Origin: Acidobacteriota bacterium
Lineage (GTDB): Bacteria; Acidobacteriota; Terriglobia; Bryobacterales; Bryobacteraceae
NCBI GenBank assembly: GCA_016870915.1
Contig: VFZY01000035.1
Location: 1-39,822, forward strand
Direction of reading: 5' to 3'
DNA length: 39,822 nucleotides
Shown here: one piece after another, positions 16,733 to 25,035 of the stretch
How the letters are laid out: the number at the start of each line of letters is the position of its first letter
How positions within the stretch are numbered: position 1 is the first letter of the stretch
Made by a program: the position numbers and the translations under genes
Notes under the pieces: generated by a model
Told to the model about the DNA's origin: nothing
Seen by the model: only the letters and a program-made list of their open reading frames with translations
Database searches by the model: none

Positions 16733-18205
16733 GTGTCTTCATCCTTGCGGCGTGCTGCCGTTATCCTATTCACGCTGGCCGCCGTCTATGTGGTGTACTT
16801 CCATGGGCTCAATGGTGTCGGGCTGCTGGGGCCGGATGAGCCGCGTTATGCGGCTATTGCGCGTGCCATGGAACTGAGCGGTGATTGGGTGACGCCGCGC
16901 CTGTGGGGGTCGCCTTGGTTTGAAAAGCCGGCGCTCACCTATTGGCTGGGTGCGGCGGGCAGCGCGCTGGGATTGCCGGGCGACGTGGCGCCGCGAGGCC
17001 CGGTGGCGGCCTTGAGCGTTGCGTTCCTTGGGTTCTTCTATTGGATGGCGCGGCGCGAGTTCGGGCCGGGGGCGGCGGCGTACGCGACCATTGTCCTGGG
17101 CACGTGCGCGGGCTGGCTTGCCTACTCCCGGATCGCGGTGACGGACCTTCCATTGGCCGTATTCACCAGCGCGTCGCTGCTGGCGGTTCTGCCGTGGATG
17201 CGCGGGGAAAGTGGCCGATGGGCGCTGATGGCGGGCGTCCTGCTGGGTGTTGCCGCGCTGGCCAAGGGACTTGTGCCGCTGGTGCTGGCGATTCCATTCC
17301 TTTGGGCCGTATGGGTGCGCCGCAAGGCGAGCCAGCCGGTGGCACGCGGCGTTGCCTGGTTCGCCTTGGCATTCGCTGCCGCCGCGGTGCCGTGGTTCGC
17401 GCTGGTGATCGCGCGCAACGGGAATGCCTTTGTGCAGGAGTTCTTCTGGAAGCACCACCTGGAGCGGTTCGCCAGCGGGTCCCTGCAGCACGGCCAGCCG
17501 TTCTGGTTCTACTTGCCGGTTTTGCTGGGCGGCCTGTTTCCGTGGAGCGTGCTGCTGCTTCTGTTGCCGGAATCGGGCTGGCACAAGGACGCGCGACGCA
17601 AGCTGCTGCTGATCTTCGTGCTGTTCGGATTCGTGTTCTTCTCGACCTCGGTGAACAAGCTGCCCGGTTATCTCTTGCCGCTGGTACCGGCCGTTGCACT
17701 GCTTGCGGGCCTCCGGTTGGCGGAGTTGCCTGTCGCGGGCCCGTTTCTGGCAGGGTCGGGGATGCTGGTGGGGCTGGCCCCGGTGGCGGCGCGCGTGTTG
17801 CCCAAGGCCATCGAAAGCGGCATCACCAAGTCAGCACTACCGGAACTCGATATCCGGTGGCTTCTGGGAGCGGTGTTTTTCGCCGGCGCAGTGACCTGGC
17901 TTGACCGGCATGGACGCCGCGGCGCGGCGGTGGCCCTGCTTGGCACCCTTACGGCCGCCGCTGTCTGGCTGGTGCAGCGCGAGGTGTTCCCGGTGCTCGA
18001 ACAGAGGGTTTCCGCCCGGCAGGTCTGGAACACGTTCGAGGCAAAACGCGGCCAGCTCTGTATCGCCGGTATTCACCGGAACTTCCGCTACGGGCTGAAC
18101 TACTATGCGGGCGAAGAGCTGCCCGACTGCACGGCCACGCCAAAGCCCTGGCGGATCGAGCAGTCCCCGGGAGCGGTTCCCCGGCTTGTGGAAGTCCCAC
18201 GCTGA
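16733..18205 (+). CDS. ArnT/PMT-like integral membrane glycosyltransferase (GT39/GT83 type)
   Basis: The protein of 490 residues has about 11 to 13 hydrophobic segments. After the first membrane helix comes GLLGPDEPRYAAIARAM with Asp35-Glu36, the catalytic acidic motif of the periplasmic first loop, then WGSPWFEKPALTYWL, characteristic of ArnT-type transferases that use polyprenyl-phosphate-linked sugars. Likely role is adding a sugar from a lipid carrier to lipid A, another lipid or a protein on the periplasmic side. Acceptor and sugar cannot be told. The start is GTG at 16733, chosen because the motif spacing fits and the promoter lies directly upstream. A downstream in-frame start would remove the first membrane helix. 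Confidence 0.9.
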   Translation: MSSSLRRAAVILFTLAAVYVVYFHGLNGVGLLGPDEPRYAAIARAMELSGDWVTPRLWGSPWFEKPALTYWLGAAGSALGLPGDVAPRGPVAALSVAFLGFFYWMARREFGPGAAAYATIVLGTCAGWLAYSRIAVTDLPLAVFTSASLLAVLPWMRGESGRWALMAGVLLGVAALAKGLVPLVLAIPFLWAVWVRRKASQPVARGVAWFALAFAAAAVPWFALVIARNGNAFVQEFFWKHHLERFASGSLQHGQPFWFYLPVLLGGLFPWSVLLLLLPESGWHKDARRKLLLIFVLFGFVFFSTSVNKLPGYLLPLVPAVALLAGLRLAELPVAGPFLAGSGMLVGLAPVAARVLPKAIESGITKSALPELDIRWLLGAVFFAGAVTWLDRHGRRGAAVALLGTLTAAAVWLVQREVFPVLEQRVSARQVWNTFEAKRGQLCIAGIHRNFRYGLNYYAGEELPDCTATPKPWRIEQSPGAVPRLVEVPR

Positions 18206-18255
18206 AGGGATCCCTGTTGCCACGCCTCCAAAGTGTGGTTTTCACCGCGGGCTGA

Positions 18256-18261
18256 TACACT
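18256..18261 (+). promoter_or_regulatory. Candidate extended -10 element of the TonB receptor gene
   Basis: TACACT is preceded by TGA (reading TGATACACT) and lies 6 nt before the ATG at 18268. Transcription would begin at or next to the start codon, giving a leaderless message. No ribosome binding site is visible before this ATG, which is consistent. Confidence 0.4.
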
Positions 18262-18267
18262 GGCGCT

Positions 18268-21200
18268 ATGCGTTTCAGGATGTTTCTGCTCTCGCTGCTC
18301 ACCGCCACAGTCGCCCTTGCCCAGGAAACCCGGTCCACCATCGTCGGCCGCGTCACCGACGCCTCGGGAGCCGTTGTCCTCGGCGCTGAAGTCCGCGCCA
18401 CGAATGTCTCCACGGGCGTAGCCGCCGCCGCCAAAACCAACGAATCCGGCAACTTCACTCTCCCCTACCTCCTGCCAGGACCCTATAGGCTTCAAGCCTC
18501 GCTTCAGGGATTCAAGACCTTCGTTCGGGAAGGCATTGAACTCCGCACCAACGAGGCCGTGGAGGTCAATGTCTCTCTCGAAGTGGGCGCCACCAGCGAA
18601 ACCGTGGAAGTGAAAGGTGAAACGCCGCTGCTGCAAACAGTGGATGCTTCGCTCGGCCAGGTGGTTGACCAGCGCCGCGTCCAGGAACTGCCCAGCTTCG
18701 GCTCCAGCCCCATGACGCTCGTCCAACTCGCCCCCGGTGTCATCAACTCCACCGACATGCGCCTGGCCAAGGCCGGCTCATTTTCCATCAACAAGAACAG
18801 CCAGTTCTCCACCGATGGCGCGGGCCAGTACAACAACGAATTCACGCTGGACGGCGTTGCGAACACCCAGGCCCAAGGCACATCCGGCCGGGTGGGCTTC
18901 ATCCCTCCGCAAACCGCTGTTGGCGAATTCAAGGTGCAGACCGCCGCGTACGACGCCAGCGTGGGCCACACTATCGGGTCCCTGGTCAATGTCAGCACAC
19001 GCAGCGGCACCAACACACTCCACGGCGAGCTTTACCACTGGCTGCGAAACTCCGCCTTCGATGCACCCAATATCTTTCAGAACCGGGCCGGCCAGAAGCT
19101 GCCCGTCTACCAGGACAACCGGTTCGGCGGCTGGGCGGGCGGACGCATCGTCCGCAATCGCACGTTCTGGTTCTACAACTACGAAAAGAATTCGTTCGGC
19201 GTCCCGCAGTCGTTCGTCAACACCGTACCTACCGCCGCCATGCGCCGCGGCGACCTCGGCGAACTCCGCCGCCTGGGCACCAACTATCAGGTCTACGATC
19301 CACTGTCCACCGCGCCTGCGGCAGCAGGAACCTTCTCGCGCATGCCGATTCCCAACAACCTGATCCCGCCCTCCCGCATCGATCCGGTGGCCCAGAAGAT
19401 CCTGCCCTTCTGGCCCGAGCCGAACGCCGGCGGCACCGCGGAGGGGCGCCTGAATCACTTCCGCACCACCAAGGCGTTGGAGGACACCTGGGTCCATCTG
19501 ATCCGCCTGGATCACAACTTCAACGAAAACCACCGAGCCTTTGTCCGCATGTCGACTGACTTCTGGAAGGAGGACAAGAACCGTGTCTTTACCACCGGGG
19601 CCAACGGCATCATCCTCAACCGCCAGAATCGCGGGCTCACCCTTGACGACGTCAAGGTCTTCAGCCCCACCTTTCTCATGAACGTCCGCTATGGCGTCAC
19701 CTACGCGAACTTCACCGAGAAGACCATCCAGCAGGGCTTTGATCTGGCGAGCCTGGGGTTCTCGAGCCGCCTCACCGGCCTGGTGGACAGGGCGATCAGC
19801 CGCTTCCCAAACGTCGTCGTGGGGGCGTTCACGCAGCTTGGGAATTGGGAATCCGGCGACGGTGGCAATTACTCCACGGTTCATTCCAGCGGCGTGACCT
19901 TTACCAAGCTCGCCGGCGCCCACGCCATGCGCTTCGGCGCCGACTATCGCGTTTACCGCGAGAATCAGGGCCGCTATCCGCTGGATGTCGCGCCGCAGCT
20001 TTCTTTCGACACCACCTACACACGTGGACCGCTCAACACATCGGCCGCGCCCGCTCTGGGCGGCGAGCTGGCTTCATTCCTGCTGGGAGTGCCCGCCGGA
20101 GCCATGACCCGCACGGCTCGTCTGGCCGAACAGGACAAGTGGTTCGGAACATACATGCAGGACGACTGGAAGGTGACGCGCAAGCTGGTGATCAACTGGG
20201 GCATCCGCTATGAGTTGGAAACGCCCGTCACAGAACGCTACAACCGCTCCGTGGCCACGTTCGCCTTCGATCAGGCGAGCCCCATCGAAACCGCCGCCCG
20301 GAACAATTACACCCCGGCGATCGCAATCCCCGAACTGGCGCCAAGCGCGTTCCGCGTGCGCGGTGGCCTCATCTATGTGGGCCAGGGCGGCAACGGCCGC
20401 ACGTACTGGCGTGGCGAGCGCAACAACATCATGCCGAGGCTCGGCATCGCCTATCAACTCGACAGGAAGACGGTGCTGCGCACCGGCTATGGCCTCTTCT
20501 TCGATACGCTGGGCGTCAACAAGACGGACTCCATCGCCACAGGATTCAGCCAGTCCACGCCAATTCAGGCTTCGCTTGACAACGGCCTCACCTATGTCGC
20601 CACCACGGCGAATCCCTTTCCCAACGGTCTGATCGAGCCTTCCGGGGCCGCCGGCGGCCTGGCCACCAACCTGGGCCAGGCCATCAGCTTCTTCGAGCCG
20701 CGGCGCAAGCAGAGCTACACGCAACGCTGGTCGTTCGGATTCCAGCGCGAACTGCCCATGCAGTGGCTGGGCGAAGCGATGTATGTCGCCAGCCGCGGCA
20801 CCCGGATCGGCATTAATCAGAACATCAACAACACACCGGCCGAGTACCTAAGCCGGACCGGCACACGCGATCAGCGCACCATCGACTATCTGGGCGCCAA
20901 CTCACGCAGCCCCTTCTCCGGCCTGCACCCAATCTACGGCCAGAACATCTCCCGTGCGAATCTGCTGCGGCCGTATCCGCAGTTCGGCGGGATCACTGTA
21001 AACGTGCCCAACGGATACTCCTGGTACCACTCGCTCCAAACGCGCCTGGAACGGCGCTTCGCCAAGGGCTATACCCTGATGTTGGCCTACACGTGGTCGA
21101 AAACGATGGAGGCGATTGAGTATCTGAACGCCGTTGACACCGTGCCCTACGAATCGATCTCTTCGTTCCACCGGCCCCATCGTTTCGTCGTCTCAGGCAT

Positions 21201-21708
21201 CTGGGAACTCCCCTTTGGCCGGGGCCGCCACTTCGCCGCCACAGTGCCCCGCGCCTTGGACCTTCTGGTTGGAGGATGGCAATTGAACGGCGTCATGCAG
21301 CGCCAAACCGGGCCGCCGCTCAACTTCGGCGACATCTGGACCCTCTTCAGCGGAAACACCCGGGATATCGTCCTGCCCAAGTCGCAGCGCAGCCCCGAGC
21401 GCTGGTTCAACACCGCCGCCGGCTTCAACCGGAACAATGCGCAGCAACTCGCGTCGAACTACCGTGTCTCGCCGCTGCGCTTCCCGGGTATCCGAGGCGA
21501 TGGCCAATCGCGGTGGGATCTGTCGGCCATCAAGAATTTCCGTGTCACGGAAGGCATCGGCATCCAATTCCGCGCGGAGTGCCTGAACGCCATGAATCAT
21601 CCCAACCTGTTCACGCCGAACACCGCGCCGGCGAGCACTGCTTTCGGAACGATCACGGGACAGGACGTCCCGCGGTCCTGGCAGTTCGCCCTGCGCCTCA
21701 CGTTCTGA
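18268..21708 (+). CDS. Oar-like TonB-dependent outer membrane receptor with N-terminal carboxypeptidase-regulatory-like domain
   Basis: The protein of 1146 residues begins with a Sec signal (MFLLSLLTATVALAQ). Residues about 22-105 form a CarboxypepD_reg-like beta-sandwich (VGRVTDASGAVVLGAEV, then GPYRLQASLQGFKTF). A plug region follows (VVDQRRVQELPSFG, then FTLDGVANTQ, then SLVNVSTRSGTNTLHGELYH), and the rest is a long beta-barrel ending in FALRLTF, the terminal-Phe signature for outer membrane insertion. Such receptors are numerous in Acidobacteria and Bacteroidetes and import large or complexed substrates. It stands alone on the plus strand, converging on the large minus-strand operon, which has its own receptor. 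Similar to but clearly different from that one. Confidence 0.93.
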   Translation: MRFRMFLLSLLTATVALAQETRSTIVGRVTDASGAVVLGAEVRATNVSTGVAAAAKTNESGNFTLPYLLPGPYRLQASLQGFKTFVREGIELRTNEAVEVNVSLEVGATSETVEVKGETPLLQTVDASLGQVVDQRRVQELPSFGSSPMTLVQLAPGVINSTDMRLAKAGSFSINKNSQFSTDGAGQYNNEFTLDGVANTQAQGTSGRVGFIPPQTAVGEFKVQTAAYDASVGHTIGSLVNVSTRSGTNTLHGELYHWLRNSAFDAPNIFQNRAGQKLPVYQDNRFGGWAGGRIVRNRTFWFYNYEKNSFGVPQSFVNTVPTAAMRRGDLGELRRLGTNYQVYDPLSTAPAAAGTFSRMPIPNNLIPPSRIDPVAQKILPFWPEPNAGGTAEGRLNHFRTTKALEDTWVHLIRLDHNFNENHRAFVRMSTDFWKEDKNRVFTTGANGIILNRQNRGLTLDDVKVFSPTFLMNVRYGVTYANFTEKTIQQGFDLASLGFSSRLTGLVDRAISRFPNVVVGAFTQLGNWESGDGGNYSTVHSSGVTFTKLAGAHAMRFGADYRVYRENQGRYPLDVAPQLSFDTTYTRGPLNTSAAPALGGELASFLLGVPAGAMTRTARLAEQDKWFGTYMQDDWKVTRKLVINWGIRYELETPVTERYNRSVATFAFDQASPIETAARNNYTPAIAIPELAPSAFRVRGGLIYVGQGGNGRTYWRGERNNIMPRLGIAYQLDRKTVLRTGYGLFFDTLGVNKTDSIATGFSQSTPIQASLDNGLTYVATTANPFPNGLIEPSGAAGGLATNLGQAISFFEPRRKQSYTQRWSFGFQRELPMQWLGEAMYVASRGTRIGINQNINNTPAEYLSRTGTRDQRTIDYLGANSRSPFSGLHPIYGQNISRANLLRPYPQFGGITVNVPNGYSWYHSLQTRLERRFAKGYTLMLAYTWSKTMEAIEYLNAVDTVPYESISSFHRPHRFVVSGIWELPFGRGRHFAATVPRALDLLVGGWQLNGVMQRQTGPPLNFGDIWTLFSGNTRDIVLPKSQRSPERWFNTAAGFNRNNAQQLASNYRVSPLRFPGIRGDGQSRWDLSAIKNFRVTEGIGIQFRAECLNAMNHPNLFTPNTAPASTAFGTITGQDVPRSWQFALRLTF

Positions 21709-21764
21709 TCCCCGGCGCCCGTGAGTTCGCCGGACGCAAGCTTGGCAGGGTATGGGTCAGCGAC

Positions 21765-21789
21765 GCGGCTCAGCCAATGACTGAGCCGC
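21765..21789. terminator. Bidirectional terminator hairpin between convergent genes
   Basis: GCGGCTCAG (21765-21773) and CTGAGCCGC (21781-21789) form a perfect 9-bp stem with a 7-nt loop, in the 93-bp gap between the convergent stop codons at 21708 and 21802. The flanks lack a long T run on either strand, so termination would rely on the strong stem. Confidence 0.6.
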
Positions 21790-21801
21790 CGTGATCGATT
21801 T

Positions 21802-23076
21802 CTACAGCAACTTAGGCGTGCCCCAGTGCGTCCGGTACACCCGCTTCACCTGCGCGTTGGCAGCCGGGTCCGCGGGGATCGACTCCGTTTCCTGATCGAA
21901 GGTCACATTGTGGCCCGTGCGCGCCACGATGTTCGCCAGGTGGCAGTGGATGGCCGAGAGGTGGCCTTCCATGATGTCGGCCGGCGGAAGCTGGCGCGAA
22001 CGGATACACTCAACGAACTTGCGCTGGTGAATGGCATCGTCGTCGCCGGCATCATCATGCTGGATCTGCTTGCCGTCCTTATCGAACACCTTGTAGCCCC
22101 AGCGGCGGTTGTACTGGCCGATGTGCACCATGCCTTCGGTGCCGTAGACGCCGACGCCGTTCTCAATGCCGTTCATGCCGTAGGGGTTCCAGATGCGCTG
22201 CTCCCAGATCATGCTCTTGCCGTCTTCGTAGTCGAAGTTGGCCAGCATGGTGTCGGGCGTTTGCTGGTCATCCTTGAAGAAAACCTTGCGGCCCGATCCA
22301 CTGACACGCGTGGGGTAACTCACACCGAGCGCCCAGCGCGCAATGTCAATCTGGTGGGCACCGTCGTTGCCCGCGTCACCGGTGCCGAAATGCCAGTGCC
22401 AGTGCCATTTATAGTGGAAGCGGTTTTCGTTGAATGGAATCCACGGCGCGGGGCCCAGCCACGTTTCATAGTCGACGCCCGGCGGCACCGGGCCGTCTTC
22501 CTTGTGGCCGATGTCGTCGCGCAGCTGGATGTTCCAGGCCTTGGCCATCAGGACCCTGCCGATCTTGCCGGACTTGATGAGTTCGATCGCACGCACCGTG
22601 GATTCGCGGCTCCGCGATTGCGTGCCCACCTGCATCAGCCTGCCGTTGCGGCGCGCCGCGTCGATCATCAGGCGCCCTTCGCGGATGTTGTGTGAGCACG
22701 GCTTTTCGACATAGACGTCCTTGCCGGCATCGGCCGCCAGAATGGCGGCAGGCGCGTGCCAGTGATCGGGGGTGGTGACGACGACGGCGTCGATGCCCTT
22801 GTCTTCGAGCATGCGGCGCATATCGTTCGTCTCTGACGGTTTCGGGATGCCCAGCTTCAGCGCCACCGCCTGGGCCTTTTCCAGTGACGCCTTGTCGGCA
22901 TCGCAGAGAGTTTTGACGTTCACGCCGGCGATCTTGCCGTAGCTGCCCAGCAAGTGCCGGCCGCGGCCGCCCACGCCGATGATGCCGACGTTCACCTGAT
23001 CGCTGGCGGCTACCGCTTTCCGGCGCACCGCCGTGGCGGCCAGGGCCGCACCCATCATGAAGTATCTACGATTCAT
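21802..23076 (-). CDS. Tat-exported Gfo/Idh/MocA-family oxidoreductase (last gene of operon)
   Basis: From the ATG at 23076, preceded by an AAGGAAA site, the protein has 424 residues. It starts MNRRYFMMGAALAATA, a twin-arginine signal, so it should be folded with its cofactor and exported like glucose-fructose oxidoreductase. The dinucleotide-binding fold shows GIIGVGGRGRHL (residues 31-42). The catalytic lysine lies in VYVEKPCSHNI (Glu124, Lys125, Pro126) and the substrate-side acid/histidine in GNDGAHQIDIARWALG. It should oxidise a sugar or polyol, perhaps at C3, with bound NAD(P). It follows the TIM-barrel gene by 22 nt. A paralog with the same motifs is at the other end of the operon (35067-36341). 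Confidence 0.92.
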   Translation of the reverse strand: MNRRYFMMGAALAATAVRRKAVAASDQVNVGIIGVGGRGRHLLGSYGKIAGVNVKTLCDADKASLEKAQAVALKLGIPKPSETNDMRRMLEDKGIDAVVVTTPDHWHAPAAILAADAGKDVYVEKPCSHNIREGRLMIDAARRNGRLMQVGTQSRSRESTVRAIELIKSGKIGRVLMAKAWNIQLRDDIGHKEDGPVPPGVDYETWLGPAPWIPFNENRFHYKWHWHWHFGTGDAGNDGAHQIDIARWALGVSYPTRVSGSGRKVFFKDDQQTPDTMLANFDYEDGKSMIWEQRIWNPYGMNGIENGVGVYGTEGMVHIGQYNRRWGYKVFDKDGKQIQHDDAGDDDAIHQRKFVECIRSRQLPPADIMEGHLSAIHCHLANIVARTGHNVTFDQETESIPADPAANAQVKRVYRTHWGTPKLL

Positions 23077-23098
23077 CTGCAGTTTCCTTTCTTGACGT

Positions 23099-23989
23099 TT
23101 ACTTGAGGCCCTGTTCGAGATTCCGGATATGGTCGGCGGCGAGCCGGGCCACGGTCTCGCCGTCTGGCTTAAAGTCGAAAACTTCCACCGAGAGCCACCC
23201 CTGATAGTTGAGATCGCGGAGCGCTTGCAGCACGGGCATGAAAGGGAACTTCCCCGCGCCTGGGTATCTACCATCGAGCTCATTGAGGTGGACATGGCGG
23301 ATCCGGCTGAAGTGGCGCCGGATCACATCCGGGAGCGGCGCCGTTTCGGCCGTCGTGTTGTGGGTGTCGAACATCGACTGCACGGCCGGGCTCTTCACTT
23401 GCTCCACAATGGCATTGGCCTCGGCCATCGTATTGATGACATTGCACAGATGCGGCGCGAGCGGTTCCAGCAGAATCGTCACGCCCCGCCGGTTGGCGTG
23501 GGGCGCCATTTTGATCAAAGCCTCGGTCACACGCTTGGCCGCGTCCGCCGGCGTGACGCCGTCGATCGCCTGCCGCTGCCTGGACGACCCCAACACCATT
23601 ACCGGTGACGGACCGAGATCGGCGGCCAGATCGATGAGGCGCGCGAAATAGTCCAGCGTGCGTGCGCGCACGACGGCGTCTGGTGTCGTGAGATGCAGGC
23701 CCTTGGGCTCCTTGAGGAACGAATGAAGTCCGCAGAAATGCAGGCCATTCACTTTCATCTGTTGCTTCAGCGAACGGCGTTCCGCGGCGGTGAGTGCCGC
23801 GGGATCGCCACTGAGGTTTGACGGATCGATCTCCAGCCCGGTATAACCCGTGCGGCGGGCCGACTCGCAGATACCGGAGAACGACGCCCCGGAAAACGTC
23901 TCGCTGCAGATCGTCAGACGGAAGCGCCCGGCGGCGGCACCGAGGAACGGCGCTCCCGTTACACCCAGCATGGTACGGCGAGACATCAT
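23099..23989 (-). CDS. Tat-signal sugar phosphate isomerase/epimerase-like TIM-barrel protein
   Basis: The first of two adjacent ATG codons, at 23989, overlaps the amidohydrolase stop by 4 nt and gives 296 residues starting MMSRRTMLGVTGAPFLGAAA, a twin-arginine-type signal. The xylose-isomerase-like (AP endonuclease family 2) barrel shows GLEIDPSNL, VTILLEPLAPHLCN, FDTHNTTAE, HLNELDGRYPG and LSVEVFDF, which hold the acidic and histidine metal ligands. Relatives isomerise or epimerise sugars; some act as beta-eliminases on 3-keto-glycosides next to a Gfo/Idh dehydrogenase. That pairing occurs here (next gene 22 nt downstream), so a lyase role is a reasonable inference. The reaction is not proven. 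Confidence 0.88.
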   Translation of the reverse strand: MMSRRTMLGVTGAPFLGAAAGRFRLTICSETFSGASFSGICESARRTGYTGLEIDPSNLSGDPAALTAAERRSLKQQMKVNGLHFCGLHSFLKEPKGLHLTTPDAVVRARTLDYFARLIDLAADLGPSPVMVLGSSRQRQAIDGVTPADAAKRVTEALIKMAPHANRRGVTILLEPLAPHLCNVINTMAEANAIVEQVKSPAVQSMFDTHNTTAETAPLPDVIRRHFSRIRHVHLNELDGRYPGAGKFPFMPVLQALRDLNYQGWLSVEVFDFKPDGETVARLAADHIRNLEQGLK

Positions 23990-25035
23990 AAATTGAACAG
24001 CCTTTTGGCGTTGGCCGTGAATACTTTCGTTTGGTCGCCGGCGGACAGATTCAGACTCTCCACATGCCCGGCGATGAGCGATGGATCGACCCACGGATGA
24101 TCGCTGGAATAGAGCATGCGATCCACGCCGACAAAGTCAATGCCATAGCGGATCGCCATCGGGATGGGCGAGACTGTGTCGAGGTACACGCGCTTGAGAT
24201 ACTCGCTGGGCGCCATGCGGATGTTCTCCGCGCCGCGCTTGAGCACCATCGTCTGGTGATCCACGCGCCCGATGAGATAGGGCAGCGCGCCGCCCACGTG
24301 CGGGCAAACCAGCTTGAGGTTGGGGTGCTTGTCGAGCACGCCCGACAGAATCAGACGGCAGAGCGCAATGGTGGTGTCGAACATCAAGCCCAGCATCGGA
24401 GCCATCTGATACTCGCTGACGGCGCTGTAGGTCATCGGCAGGCCCGGATGCAGCAGGATCGGAACGTTGCGCCGCTCGGCCTCGGCGAAGAGGGGACGGT
24501 AGGCGGGCTCGTCGGGGAACTTGCCGTCGAGATTCGAGTAGAGCAGAATGCCCTTCATGCCGAGCTTGCCGATGGCGCGGTCAAACTCCTTGAGCATCGC
24601 GTCCGCCGAATGAAAGGGCAGCGTGGCGAGCCCGAAGAAACGCGTGGGATGCTGGCGGACGGTGCCGGCAATGAAGTCATTGAGCATGACCGCCATCGCA
24701 GTAGAATCCTGGCCGAACAGCTCCGGACCCGGATCGTTGATGCTGAGCGCGGTCATGGCAATGCCGGCCTTGTCCATGTCGGCAATCTTGGCAGCCACAT
24801 CGGTATGTTTCGGCATCAGGCGGCGATGCCAGTCGCCCACGACGACGTAGCGGTCGTCGCCCTTGCGGTACACGTAGGGTGACGTCTTGCGTTTCTCAAG
24901 GAGCTTGAGGAAGTCTTCGGAGAAGAGGTGGCTCTGCGAGTCAATGCGCGATCCGCGCGTGGCGGCCGCGGTGGAAGTGTTGATGCTGGTGGCGGCAAGG
25001 GTGCCGGCGAGAAACGTTCTGCGCTGTTGGGTCAT
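23986..25035 (-). CDS. Tat-exported amidohydrolase-2 family protein with altered metal motif
   Basis: The protein of 349 residues starts MTQQRRTFLAGTLAATS, a good twin-arginine signal, unlike its cytoplasmic relative at 14851-15705. The ACMSD/gamma-resorcylate decarboxylase-type barrel shows ILLHPGLPM, LVCPHVGGALPYL and the metal aspartate in LYSSDHPW. The first metal motif, normally His-x-His, reads Gln34-Ser-His36 (DSQSHLFS). Some decarboxylases of this superfamily use Glu-x-His, so a non-histidine first ligand can be functional. It overlaps its neighbours on both sides by 4 nt, so it is translated in tight coupling. Possible jobs are hydrolysis or decarboxylation of a ring product of the pathway. 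Confidence 0.88.
   Translation of the reverse strand: MTQQRRTFLAGTLAATSINTSTAAATRGSRIDSQSHLFSEDFLKLLEKRKTSPYVYRKGDDRYVVVGDWHRRLMPKHTDVAAKIADMDKAGIAMTALSINDPGPELFGQDSTAMAVMLNDFIAGTVRQHPTRFFGLATLPFHSADAMLKEFDRAIGKLGMKGILLYSNLDGKFPDEPAYRPLFAEAERRNVPILLHPGLPMTYSAVSEYQMAPMLGLMFDTTIALCRLILSGVLDKHPNLKLVCPHVGGALPYLIGRVDHQTMVLKRGAENIRMAPSEYLKRVYLDTVSPIPMAIRYGIDFVGVDRMLYSSDHPWVDPSLIAGHVESLNLSAGDQTKVFTANAKRLFNL

Noticed and set aside
18206-18215. Palindrome AGGGATCCCT after the glycosyltransferase gene
   Set aside because: It has no loop and no T run, so it cannot form a normal terminator hairpin; a chance restriction-site-like palindrome is enough.
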